This document shows, in pieces, positions 1 to 10,639 of a stretch of 64,000 nt of DNA. Every line of letters begins with the position of its first letter. The stretch's first letter is position 1. Both the position numbers and the translations under genes were made by a program. Source of the stretch: Isoetes taiwanensis (lineage: Eukaryota; Streptophyta; Lycopodiopsida; Isoetales; Isoetaceae); contig JAJEKV010000141.1 in the NCBI GenBank assembly GCA_021234155.1, forward strand, positions 566,039 through 630,038, in the 5' to 3' direction. Under the pieces are notes generated by a model. That model was given only the letters and a program-made list of their open reading frames with translations, was not told the DNA's origin and did no database searches.

Positions 1-208
1 CTCCTTTTCGGGGTTTCTATTTTTTTTGTATTTTGAAACTTACGTTGACGTGTTACTGATAAAATTATCAAGATGTTGGTGACGACATTGAAAACAAATT
101 CCTGGTTTGTTTTTCAAGTTGAGGAAAAGGCTTGTTCTTTGGCGGTGTGCGTGTTTCTTTTTTGTCTTGCTTTCAAAACATTAGAATGAAGCACTTTCTT
201 GTCTTCAG

Positions 209-1691
209 AGACTTGCGACGATTCAAAGGAGCTAGATGATGTTGAAGAAGCCTTGGAGATTGCAGCCAAGGCAACGACTAAATTTATGGTCAAAGCTGAT
301 GCCAAAACAGCTGGAAAAAAGAGAGTGCAAACCAGAGCAGGGACATCCGCTGCAAAACGGTAATTGCTAGCTTACATTGACTTACTTATACTTCAGTAGC
401 TTATTATATTTTACTCGTTTTGCAGGTCTAAACTACTGGAAACAGAGATTGGAAGGTATCAATTTATGCTTTATTGTCATGGATCAATTGTTAATATGAC
501 ACTAACATTGACTTACTTATACTTCAGTAGCTTATTATATTCTACTCGTTTTGCATATCTAAATTACTGGAAACAGAGATTGGAAGATATCAATTTATGC
601 TTTATTGTCATGGATCAATTGTTAATATGACACTAACATCTTGGATCTGACAACAGAAATGATGACAAGGATAAACTTATGGAATTCACGCCATTCACGC
701 CATTCAAGAACCGGTCCACGGCTGAAATGAAAGTGGTTGCATCCGACATAGCAATTTTATGTGCAACTAACTCTAAAATGAGTAGCCGCTTAGTGGATCT
801 TTATGGCGTGTAATAACCCGGTTGTAACCGAAATGTATTTGTTGCTATTCCTTTTCTCTAATGTTAATCTTAATCTAATCCGTGTGCTTGTATGAGACAT
901 TGCCTTTCGAAATCGAAGAGCAAAATCTTTTTATCCCCGCTTAAACTATATAAGGTTTAGAGAAGCTACCAGCAGCAAAAAGAAAGGGTGAATCACCAAG
1001 GATCACCGAATGTCATTGAAATAGTGAAATCAGGGATGAAGGGGATTGTGGTAGCTAAATGCCATCATATCCTTGCACCTATCCTTGAGAATGACCATTT
1101 TGTGCTGGCTGTTTTTACGCTTGCACCATCTGATTCCAAGATCCTACCTGCACCAGGAATTCACGTCTTGAATCCTCTTACAGGTTATGCGACGAACGAG
1201 AAAGCAATCAAAGGGTATATAATACTTTAAGTTGTTGCTTTGCTTTTCTTCGCTAATTCGGTCTGCTAAATTTCGTGATGTGATATGTAGGCTGCACACA
1301 CAAATGTTAACCACATCGATCGGTCAAGTATCTAGAGGCGTCGATTTCATGAAGAGAAATAATGTTAATCGGATTCAAAGAAGTAGAGGTGCCACAAAGA
1401 GTCCGATTTAACACCATGTGGGTTGTATGTGATGGGATTTATGCACAAATATGTTGAAGCTCTTGTCTCTGGTAGAGATATGGAAGTAAGTTGTATGCCT
1501 TCCCTTGTATGTACTGCATCTCATGTTCCTTTAAATATTTCTAACCTTATTTATGGATGTCACAGATTACATCTAAATGGTTCTCTCATGAATACGCCCT
1601 GTCACGACGACAATTTCTAATAGATGCTTTGGTCATGCATTGTGATGCCAATCCGAAAGAACGTATCAGCCAGCAGTCCTCTGATTTCTGA
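209..1691 (+). pseudogene. Multi-exon gene with Ulp1-like (C48) cysteine protease C-terminus, broken
   Basis: Exons with good GT-AG borders can be followed at 209-359, 426-455, from 657, about 973-1214, 1291-1485 and 1566-1691 (stop TGA). The phases of the first three and of the last junctions agree. The C-terminal half reads like a SUMO/Ulp1 family peptidase: ENDHFVLAVF carries the catalytic His (codon at 1096), LNPL stands at the Asp position, EVPQ supplies the Gln, and PCGLYVMGF carries the catalytic Cys (codon at 1417). Such proteases either remove SUMO in the nucleus or ride in plant DNA transposons; the sequence cannot tell which. The Gln and Cys motifs lie in different frames, and exon 3 meets TAA near 810 with no clear donor. 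I therefore call it decayed, although sequence error cannot be excluded. Confident of the C48 motif, less so of the exon chain. Confidence 0.55.
375..636. repeat. 131-bp tandem duplication containing a mini-exon
   Basis: Two units (375-505 and 506-636) are nearly identical. The first carries the 30-bp exon 426-455 between a TTTTGCAG acceptor and a GGAAG|GT donor. In the second unit the acceptor reads GCAT and the donor reads GGAAGAT, so the duplicated exon cannot be spliced in. Confidence 0.85.
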
Positions 1692-1955
1692 GCTGATCAT
1701 GAGTCTGAGTATCTGATTTTGCAAGATGAACTATGTAACAGGCTTATATATATCTTTTGTTCACATTTGTGTTCACATTTCCTATCATAAGGATTGTGTA
1801 AATGACACTATGCTGAATAGTATACTACTGATAGTATACTTTATGACTATGTAAGTTTTTTTTTTTTGAAGAAAAAAGATTTCTGATTTAAAGAAGCCTT
1901 GTACCCTTTTTGGTCAATCAAAATAGTTACTTGATTATTTCGGCTGATATATTTT

Positions 1956-2606
1956 GTGACCTTGTACCACACCACACCCCACAACACCACACCACAATCC
2001 ACAACACCACACCACCACACCCCACCACCTCCCACCACACCACATCATACCACCACACACACACTACACACACCACCACCACCCCCCCCACCACCACACC
2101 CCACCACCACCACACCACACCACCACCCCCTATCACCACACTCCACCACCGCTCCACACTCCACCATTTGGTGTATGGTGTATGGTGTGTGGTGAATGGT
2201 GTGGTGTGTGGTGGGGAGTGTGGTGAATGGTGTGGTGTGTGGTGGGATGTGCTCGTTCTGGTGAATATGATAGTTGGTGTATGGTCTATGGTGTATGGTG
2301 TATGGTCTATGGTGTATGGTGTGTGGTGAATGGTGTGGTGTGTGGTGGGGTGTGTGGTGGGGTGTGTGGTGAATGGTGTGGTGTGTGGTGGGATGTGCTC
2401 GCTACGGTGAATATGATAGTTGGTGTATGGTGTATGGTGTATGGTGTGTGGTGAATGGTGTGGTGTGTGGTGGGGTGTGTGGTGAATGGTGTGGTGTGTG
2501 GTGGGGTGTGTGGTGAATGGTGTGGTGTGTGGTGGGATGTGCTCATTCTGGTGAATATGATAGTGTGGGGCATGGTATGGTGCATGGTTTGGTGTGGTAT
2601 ACACAC
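1956..2606. repeat. Low-complexity CCACA / GTGTGGT block with higher-order units
   Basis: Positions 1965-2165 are almost pure C/A/T (CCACAC, CACCAC). Positions 2166-2600 are the complementary G/T type (GTGTGGTG, GTATGG), so the two halves could fold back on each other. In the G-rich half a longer unit of about 143 bp, marked by GTGCTCG...GAATATGATAGT, recurs near 2249, 2394 and 2537. All long reading frames through it are repeat artefacts. A run of 14 T starts near 1855, just before the block. Confidence 0.9.
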
Positions 2607-3170
2607 CCTAACAGTTTAGTGTTCATTTCATGCAGATGGTATTGTTCAAGAGGTTTCGGACCAACATCCGAAAATTTTTTTGATGCTTCCGATGCTTCAA
2701 GATGCATTTAAAGAAAAAAACTCCAACATATTTTCCTATTGGCTGGGTTACCATATTTTGTTAGTGTGCAGATCATAAATTCTGCACCTTGAAATTCCTT
2801 GTTGGCTTTAATGTTTGTTTTGGTATACTATTTCAGTAATTGTACTTTGCATTTTATAATTAATGACAAAACTGTCATTAACTTGAGTTGCACCAAAAAC
2901 TTGAGTTGCAAACTAAGTACCAAACATGTTTCTTATATCTATACGTAAAAGGATAGAAATAGTTCAGTTAACTAAAAAGAACGCTGGAAACTCGAGAACA
3001 GTTAAAGCAAAAAAAAAGTCACAAATAATTTGTAGAGAAGAGGAGTTCATCATTAATGAAAAAGCTTTACAAAAATGGAGTCACAAGGACTATTGCTTCA
3101 GATTTAATTAAAAGCTTTACAAAGAATAGTCACAAGGACTATTACCAAAAAAAATTGAAACCGTGGATTA
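2607..3170. other. No gene seen
   Basis: AT-rich unique-looking sequence. A short tandem echo of AAAAGCTTTACAAA...AGTCACAAGGACTATT occurs at 3060-3145. No domain, splice pair or element end was recognised. Confidence 0.5.
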
Positions 3171-3640
3171 CAAAAAACAAGGCTTGATCTTCGTGCCATC
3201 TTCAGCTCTATATGAAGGTCGCCCTCCATGGCATACATCTTCATTTCGAGGAGTCGCCCCTCGTCGAGGTAAGCCTGATGCACCCACTCGATCACCCCGC
3301 AACGAAGCGACGGCTGATGATCCATGATGAGCTTCTCCACCTCCGGTAGAGTGAACTTCCTCGATCAGAAACGGGTGGCCTCCTGAGGAAGACACGGATT
3401 CTCCCGAGGAAGACACGGATCCTTCTGGAGGAAGAGGAGGACCGTCTTTGGCGGGGAGGAGCAGCACAATGGCCGGGATAGTGTTCCCCATGAGTGTGGT
3501 CTTGAACTTGGCCATGGCGGAAGTGAAGGAGATGGACCGGAATGGGGAAGGAGTGAAGGAGATGGCGGAATAGACGATGGGGATTCGAATGAAGTCAGCA
3601 GGCAGAATTTTGGGAATAAAAGGGATGTTTGCATGCATAC
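3110..3640 (-). pseudogene. Unknown protein-coding remnant, frameshifted
   Basis: On the minus strand a frame opens at ATG 3638 (MHANIPFIPK...). It includes MAKFKTTLMGNTIPAIVLLL and a short acidic/serine repeat coded by two copies of TCCTCGGGAGAATCCGTG-like DNA near 3395-3425. Near 3365 the most protein-like reading changes frame to FTLPEVEKLIMDHQPSLRCG and continues to a stop near 3107. I recognise no family. Balanced amino-acid use in two abutting frames suggests a decayed coding region rather than chance, but support is weak. Confidence 0.3.
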
Positions 3641-3917
3641 GATTTTGTTTTGGGAATTAGGCGAAGAGGAAAGGGATGTATCCATGCATACGATTTCACA
3701 CCTCGGAGCCGATCCACCCACCTCAATATTTTTGCAAATGTAAAATGTATAGGTTGAACCATATTATGAGACCAATTGCTTGGTATGCGCTTAGCACAAC
3801 CCTAACACAAAGTTAACAATATCCCACATGCATATATCACAAAAATCGCATGCATATATAAATAGGGTTTTGTCTTTGCTTCATTGATAAGTGTGGATAG
3901 AGATTAGATGTTGAAAA

Positions 3918-3968
3918 GTTATGGCTCGCTGGCTTGTAATCTTCAGTTACAGGCCAGCGTGTCATAAC
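3918..3968. other. Imperfect hairpin, 22-bp stem and 7-nt loop
   Basis: The arms GTTATGGCTCGCTGGCTTGTAA-like (3918-3939) and its reverse complement (3947-3968) pair at about 19 of 22 positions. No surrounding element was identified. Confidence 0.6.
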
Positions 3969-4156
3969 TGTCCAAGATGTAATCCTAGTCCACCCTTTTT
4001 TTAGTAATGGGCTCAAATATCCCACATGCATTCAATGTTCCACATGTTACCAAATCAACAATTGCCAAATCAACAAATGCCAAATGAATGGATTATGTTA
4101 AGGCATATTGTGTACCTATGCATATTGTGTTTGGTAAAGCGTGAGTCAACAATATA

Positions 4157-4465
4157 GAGATAACAAGGAATATTCCTTATTACCTTGAAAGGAATATTCC
4201 TTATTGCATTGAAGCGCCTAGTTATCAGGAATATTCCTTCTTACCGTCAAAGGAATATTCTTTAGTTTGTTTAAGTGCACCCATAGTTACAAGGAATATT
4301 CCTATTACCTTGAAAGGAATATTCCTTTTTGCATTGAAAGGAATATTCCTTAGTGCCTAGTTATCAAGAATATTCCTTATTACCTTCAAAGGAATATTCT
4401 TTAGTTTGTTTAAGTGCACCCATAGTTACAAGGAATATTCCTTATTACATTGAAAGGAATATTCC
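4157..4465. repeat. Tandem array of GGAATATTCC palindromes (heat-shock-element-like)
   Basis: Eleven copies of GGAATATTCC start at 4167, 4191, 4228, 4252, 4293, 4316, 4340, 4367, 4391, 4432 and 4456. Eight are exact and three have one change. Most are 23-27 bp apart. They sit in 2.3 copies of a 131-143 bp unit that also holds TTTAGTTTGTTTAAGTGCAC. Each palindrome contains GAAnnTTC, the core pairing of a heat shock element. The array ends 167 bp upstream of the ATG at 4632. A role in expression is inference. Confidence 0.8.
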
Positions 4466-4631
4466 ACATTGAGTATAGCCCTTTCATTTGAGCTAGGCTT
4501 GTGGGATATATGCCAAAGATCAACCATTGGCCAATTGGGTCGTAAAAAAAGGACAAAGGGGATAGATTTTGAGAAAATGATGTTGAACAAATCATTGGCA
4601 CAAATCATTGGTTAAGGAACAAATCATTGGC

Positions 4632-5306
4632 ATGGTACGAGCCATATCAGAAACAGGGGAGAAGGGAATAGACAGGGATAAAAATTCCTTTTTTACCTGT
4701 GGTGACTGGTTGATTCCGATGGCGGGAGGAGATCGAACGACTAGATCACAATCCATATCCCCAATTCAAATGCAAACTCACCTGGCGCACCCGATTCTTG
4801 AGGAGATCAATGCCGAACGGGGAAACCAATTGAACAAAATCAAACGGAGAGGCAGTCACGAGTTCAGAGGTACTCCTATTCTTAAACATGCTTTTGTTCC
4901 TAATCTAACAATTGCTTATGATGTGTTCTACACAGATGCACAGAGGAGACTTAACAATGTTGGAAGCATGGATCGAGCTATGGGAGTAGCAGCGGACAAG
5001 GGGGATGAGGAATCCCAATTATCTAAAGCAGAACTAGAGAGTATTCTCATTCAACTTAAACAGGAAGTTGTGCATGCAAAAGCAATCAACAAAGTGCTGA
5101 AAAGGGCCGAGGTTTGGAGATTCAATAGCCTCAAACCATACTTTACCAATCTCTATCATAAATGGCAACAGAAGCGAGAAGCACATGTCTTGCTTCTGTT
5201 AGACTTCACCAACTTCCAAACAGCTGTCCTGGACACTCTTCTCACAATTTTCGGGAACAGGACCATTGCTGATCTCACACTGCAGGACCTTCTGGATGAA
5301 TCTTGA
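4632..5306 (+). CDS. Hypothetical protein, 224 codons, unknown family
   Basis: The frame is open from 4608, but the first ATG is at 4632 (MVRAISETGEKG) and it ends at TGA 5304-5306. The N-terminal 60 residues are basic and polar, with no signal peptide. Residues about 115-160 are rich in E, K, L and Q and could form a short coiled coil. The C-terminal part (WRFNSLKPYFTNLYHKWQQK, then FQTAVLDTLLTIFGN) looks helical. There is no membrane segment and no motif I know. It is the only long frame near the palindrome array upstream. It could be a complete small gene, one exon of a larger one, or a transposon remnant. Confidence 0.4.
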   Translation: MVRAISETGEKGIDRDKNSFFTCGDWLIPMAGGDRTTRSQSISPIQMQTHLAHPILEEINAERGNQLNKIKRRGSHEFRGTPILKHAFVPNLTIAYDVFYTDAQRRLNNVGSMDRAMGVAADKGDEESQLSKAELESILIQLKQEVVHAKAINKVLKRAEVWRFNSLKPYFTNLYHKWQQKREAHVLLLLDFTNFQTAVLDTLLTIFGNRTIADLTLQDLLDES

Positions 5307-5795
5307 GTCTTGAACAGTGATGACTTTAAGGTGTGAAACTTCGTAAAGTTGCTATATTTTACCATTTTTTAAAATCTGGATACGATGGTTTACTAGGATG
5401 CGTACACTAAAGAACTTCATAAAATCGCCAAAATTTGATAATATTGCATCCCAATTATAGTAAATTCGCCAAATTAATGGACATTTTACAGTAAAAACCT
5501 CAATTTTATGGTAAAACATCCAATTCTACTAAATTCGTTTCTATAAAAATGTTGGAAAAATAGGAAACAATCGCCACCATTTCTATAGTTTAGAAGCAGC
5601 TAGAGGATGATAAAGTCATCACTGGTCTTGAATCTTGAATCTTGAGACCTTCTGCTTACAGTGTTTTTTACAACTTACACTAAGTATAACAGTCTTGGAA
5701 CTATATAAACAATATATTAATGTTTGTGTTTTAATCGGTTCCACATTCTGATTACATTCAGTTTGCAAGTCCATGCCTTAGTGCATAGAAAAGTT
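5307..5795. other. AT-rich stretch, no gene seen
   Basis: Contains short internal echoes (TTACAGTAAAAACC / TTATGGTAAAACATCC) and CTTGAATCTTGA repeats at 5635. No coding or structural feature recognised. Confidence 0.5.
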
Positions 5796-5799
5796 ACTT

Positions 5800-8700
5800 C
5801 AACAACAGGTTAACGTATTACAGAGATTCTACAATCTCTGGCAAATTTCCCAGCAACATTTCATGCCAATAGTTAGTCAGTTCATATGCATAAGATGTAC
5901 CTTTAATCTTATGTTTGACCGGCTCAATGGAAATCTCACCCCACCATTGACTCGGATGGACAAGAACTTTCTTTCCTTGAATAAGCCCAGTACTTTTGAT
6001 GGCAACCGTGAATCAATTCAAAGTAGTTACCAGCTATAACTTCATTACCACAATAAAATTCATTTCCATAGTCATCCTTGGTGTCTTCTTGAGGGCATGT
6101 TTCACTTCGTACCTTTGGATGAGATAATAAGGGACCCTTTCATAATTGTCCGGGGATGTGAATGATGCAAAATAATCTCCAACCCCTTTGCCTCATCCAC
6201 ATTGTCCACGCCATTTGCCCACAAGTCCTCTGCCTCATTACCCATCTTCTTCAACATTGTCCCTGTTTGTAGGCTCTAGTTTTCTCAACTCCCACCTGCC
6301 ACAATGATCAAGCATTCTCACAAGCGAGGCCAATCAAAATTGATGCATGCCTTACAAAAACATGAAAGAGATCTACACATTAACTTTGTTGGATCATTTG
6401 GATCTATGGATGATACGCAATGAAGAGATTGCACCCCTTTCACTGGGAGCACATCAAATCTTTGGGAAGGGTCAATGTCAGACACCTTCCAAAATACCCT
6501 TTCCACATCGAAATTTTCTCTTCAAGAACCTCACATGCGTTTACGCATTTTTTATCACTTTCCCATCCTTTTTTTCTTTTTATTACGCCTCGAGCCATAG
6601 TTTAAGCTTATGGCTCCTTCTCCGCATGTGTGCCCTTCCCATGTCCCGAGCCAAAGAAATTCCAAAGGCATTCTGATCTTATGCTCTTGATGATACCTAG
6701 TTACATGATAGAAAGCTCTTCTCGACTTGAATTGGGCTGCACACCCCTCAGACCAAACTAAGTGGTATTTCATATGACCAGCACCATTTTCTTTCAGCCA
6801 ATTGAGATGCATCTTGAATGCTTTTTGTACAAAGTGAGTATCATGTGTTTTGTCATCTGAAATAAAGAAGTGCACACATTTCCTCATTTTACCCTGTACC
6901 TTGAACATCGTGATGTGGACCAATATGCTGATTTGTTCATTGTACCAATGTTGTGCTTGAATCTCGTTGAATGGCTTCAAAGTATAATTCTCCGAGAAAT
7001 CAACAACTGATAATACGGTATCATCACGAAGACTCTTCATGGATTCCTTGAATTGTTTGCTCTGCCAATGTGCCACAAAGTTATGATATACAAACTTCGA
7101 CATATGATCAAACATGTTATCCAACATATCACTGGAGCTGCCTTTCTTGTCAATTAGCTTTAGTCTTCGTGAACTTCCTTTCTTCGAGGGCTCATTAACG
7201 TAACCATAGACTTGCCAATCAAGCGTTTGATCAATCTGCTCCTTGTATTCATGGAATAAATTACTACTCCTAGGTTTAGCTAAACTACCTTCAAATTGGG
7301 GCTAGAAGTTTCTAACATTTGGCTAAACTAAACGGTTTTTCTCCATCATAATTTCTTGCTTTTAACTAAACTTTCACAAAATGGAAAGGCAAATATTAGC
7401 CATCACGCTATAGTAATATAAAAAAATCCAAGCATTTTGGCAAAGGTATTGAATTTATTGTAAATACATAAATCAAGACACAAACATACATGAACATGTT
7501 CAAAAACCTAAAAAAAAAAAAGGGACTACAACTTAGCACTTGGAACAAGAAAGAAAGTGGACAAAAAAAAGGAAAAATATAAACCCCATTTGAAATTTCT
7601 TAAAGTTAGTACATACATTGGTGTTGAATTTCGGGCTAATCTATCATTTTTTCCAAGCCCACTCTATCTTAGGTTTAGCTAATCGATGTCCTGATGGATA
7701 TGTCTGGAGGTAAAGGTTTGGCTATTCAACCTAAAAATTCACTTGGGCGGCAAAAAAATTGGGCTAAAATTTTCTTTTTTTTTGGGCATTTTTTCCATTT
7801 ACTTTAGTCGTTTTTCTTTGCAAAACTGCTATAAAATAGCCATTTGGCTAATCTTAGCCGTTATTTTATTCCATGCTTGTATTCTCTTGGACACAACTCA
7901 ATTAATTGTTTCCCACAATTTCCACAATCTGATTTGATACATTGTAGCTTATGCCACTCGTTGCCTGCTGCTCTGTCACATACCATAGCCCTCCAAAATG
8001 TGCTAACATTATCAAATGTCTTGTCCTTGGCTTGACATATTCCAAAGATGAGGTTCGATCTTTACACACCACAATTGCAATCGAACAATTTTCATGGAGT
8101 CTTGACCTCATCAAATTAAATGCCTCGCTTGTACAGATCTCGATTGCTCATGTTTCACGCAACAACATGTGTTTTCTTTCCTTTAGCTTTCTAATGCAAG
8201 AAGGTTTTAAGTATTCAAATTGCCTAAGCCCAATCCAACCTCGGATCTTGATCCACAAAATTGAATAATTCAAATTGTGTAAAATTACAGTGAAATAAAA
8301 TTAGTCACCTCATTACATTACATTACATTACATTACATACAAATCTTTTACATATTCAAGACCCTAAACTCCCACACATACATGTACATTCTGACATGAA
8401 TTTTATTTCATTTACTATGAAGTCACATAATTTTTTGACAATTAATACATCTCCACACTAATTTCTTCTTAGTTACTGCCTACATCTACAATACATCCAG
8501 AATATACATGTAAACAAATATACATCCAGAATATACATGTAAACAAATATACATGTACGTGTTGCCATGAAATAATTTGACATTTCCATGTGGAACAACT
8601 AGGGCGCATCGCATCTACATTACATTCAAAAAGTAAAGAAATCATTACAAACTTTACATCAAGGTGTTACAAAATAAAAGACATCTTTATTACTCGCCAA

Positions 8701-9573
8701 AAGTAAAGAAATCTACAAACTTTACATCAAGGTGTTACAAAATAAAAAACATCTTTATTCTGAAAAACAAGATGCAATTACAGACTAAATTACATTACAC
8801 ATTGTAATGTCAATATATTGAATTGGTTGTGTCCTCTTCTTCATGACATCTCTAATTTTTTGTGAAACCTTTGAGTTATCTAACCAAAACCGAGCAACCA
8901 TATCCTTCATAGCCCGATCTATCGTATTTGTTCTTGGATTTCGACCTGCTAATGCCCACAGATTTGTTCCACCTAGTGACATTCTTTTCCTTCTCTCCAC
9001 TGCTAGTTTCATATTTCTAGGATGTATTTTCAGCAACTTAGCTGCTAGTGAAGTCTTCTGTAATTCTCCTTCCTCTCCAACCACCATAGATAGTCTACGA
9101 ATGCTTTGCAGCAAGTCTGTCATTGCTATTTGCATTTTTGACGTCTTGGAGGCCATCCTTTAAATTCTTTACCAGATCTGTTTTCACGATAGCCTCTTGA
9201 GGCCTTCCAATGACTGGCTCAAATAGGAATTGCAATCTTTTGTCCTGCAATAATCTTCTTGCAAATATACTTTGCTTGCTTTGGAGTCAAATTAGATACC
9301 TCATTCATTATGAGATTTACGTAAGCATTCACCTTTCTTCTAATTGGCTTTGTCAATTATCCACCCCCCTACAAACCCTCTGTTTTCGATTTTCTTTTTG
9401 CACCGCTTGTAACAAGATTGCTTTCCGAAACTTCATCAACGGGAGGAATGAAATCAAACCCGATCTTGACCTCGGCGTGCTTGCATGAGAGTCCAATCCT
9501 TCTTCCATAGTTTCTTCTTCAACTGGTGCTTTAAGACATCGATCCATTCTGCAGAAAGGGGATACAACATCCT
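5800..9573 (-). pseudogene. Transposase-like gene copy 1, broken
   Basis: Reading the minus strand from a likely splice acceptor at 9573, coding pieces run in order: DVVSPFCRMDRCLK (9573-9353), FLFEPVIGRPQEAIVK (near 9220), LWALAGR region (ATG 9156 to 8785), a Cys-rich piece IKSDCGNCGKQLIELC (8050-7870), DFSENY...HWYNEQISILVH (7275-6555), and a tail with KVLVHPSQWWGEISIEPVKH (6130-5800). WSEGCAAQFKSRRAFY resembles a SDGCAAQFK signature that I associate with a widespread but poorly named eukaryotic transposase-like family. That association is from memory. At least four frame changes and an AT-rich gap at 7280-7860 show it is dead. It lies head to head with a second copy at 10.1 kb. Confidence 0.55.
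8312..8770. repeat. Short tandem repeats: (ATTAC)n, 29-bp and 70-bp duplications
   Basis: (CATTA)n at 8312-8338, a 29-bp unit twice at 8491-8548 (ATACATCCAGAATATACATG...), and a 70-bp unit twice starting at 8631 and 8701 (AAGTAAAGAAATC...). All lie in the AT-rich gap within transposase-like copy 1. Confidence 0.85.
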
Positions 9574-10080
9574 GCACAAAAAATCAGATTATTAACCAGA
9601 TTTGTATTACTGCTTGAAGGGATTTGTATTACTGCTTGAAGGAAAGGGATTTCAATTTCTTCAAGATACATTTGTTTCTTGAAATGCATTCGATTTAGGA
9701 GCAGCTATAATCGATTCGGGCCAAGTTTTCGTTGAGGTAGAATCCGGAGACATGTTTGATCGATTGAGGAAAGTTCAAAATGTGCGCCAAAGTTTTTTTT
9801 TTTTTTTTCGCAGGCAAGATATTTAGATTTTATTGATAGAGAAGCTAGTACAAGATTTCGGGAGGATTTGGTATAATTATGGAGAATATTGTACGTCAAC
9901 CGCCTTTATTAATGATAGGCAACTCCATGTAAAATTCAAAATGTACATTACAAACACTTTAACCCAGTTCAAATTTTTACATCAATATACAAAAAAATTC
10001 AATCACCCTTTCATGCTTCTACCCATCATCCTAACTCGAGTTTTGATTGCAATTCTAATGTAGAAAATTCTGATTGCCTC
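9574..10080. other. Spacer between two divergent transposase-like copies; poly-T tract
   Basis: Holds a run of 17 T starting near 9791, followed by GCAGGCAAGATATTTAGATTTTATTGATAG. This may be the poly(A) end of a truncated minus-strand LINE; the body could not be recognised. Remaining sequence is AT-rich with no gene. Confidence 0.4.
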
Positions 10081-10084
10081 CTTT

Positions 10085-10630
10085 AAAAGGAGTCCAACAG
10101 AGAAAAATGCAAGCATCCTGACTCAACTTGTAGCAGCAAGTTGGGATATATAACCAAGGAAATCGAATGCAGAGTGGACATTATTGCAAATTGTATGGAG
10201 AAGCAGGTCAATAAATTGCAGCCTGATCAAAGGAAGGTCATGGCCATGAGGATGCTACAGGATATGAGATTGCATTTCTTCTTTGAACCTATTATTGTTA
10301 ATCCTCATGAAGCAATCATTAAGCATTCAATGGTGGAAAACCTTTGAAATGGACTTCAGAATGTAAAGCATGCAAATAATCATGACAACCTGGCAGCTAA
10401 ACATTCCTTATTGTCAATGACAGTTGGAAAGAATGGTAACTTTAAGCACAAAGGAATTGCCTCCAAGATACTTCAAATATAAGCTAGAAATATGACTAAT
10501 GATGTATTAAGGAGGAAAAGAATAGGCCTTAATGGAGCAAATATCTGGGCATTGGCTGGAAGACAATCTAGATCAAACAAGCCACATTTATATTTCATCT
10601 CTCCCTATAGCCCCATTAGAGAAAGTAAAA
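10085..10630 (+). pseudogene. Transposase-like gene copy 2, N-terminal fragment
   Basis: Plus-strand coding matches the N-terminal half of the 5.8-9.6 kb copy. LHFFFEPIIVNPHEAIIK here pairs with LQFLFEPVIGRPQEAIVK there. GLQNVKHANNHDNLAAKHS pairs with GLQDVKNANSNDRLAAKHS, and RKRIGLNGANIWALAGR pairs with RKRMSLGGTNLWALAGR. In-frame stops occur after MVENL and near 10483, and the C-terminal two thirds are missing where an L1-like fragment takes over near 10640. The two copies are clearly diverged, so the duplication is old or came from separate insertions. Confidence 0.6.
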
Positions 10631-10639
10631 GAAATGGAA

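Noticed and set aside
1910-2711. Several 60-225 codon frames rich in H, P, T or V, W, G
   Set aside because: They are translations of the CCACA/GTGTGG low-complexity block and carry no domain.
7260-7860. Possible MITE suggested by repeated TTAGGTTTAGCTA
   Set aside because: The motif recurs in direct orientation and no inverted ends or target duplication could be found.
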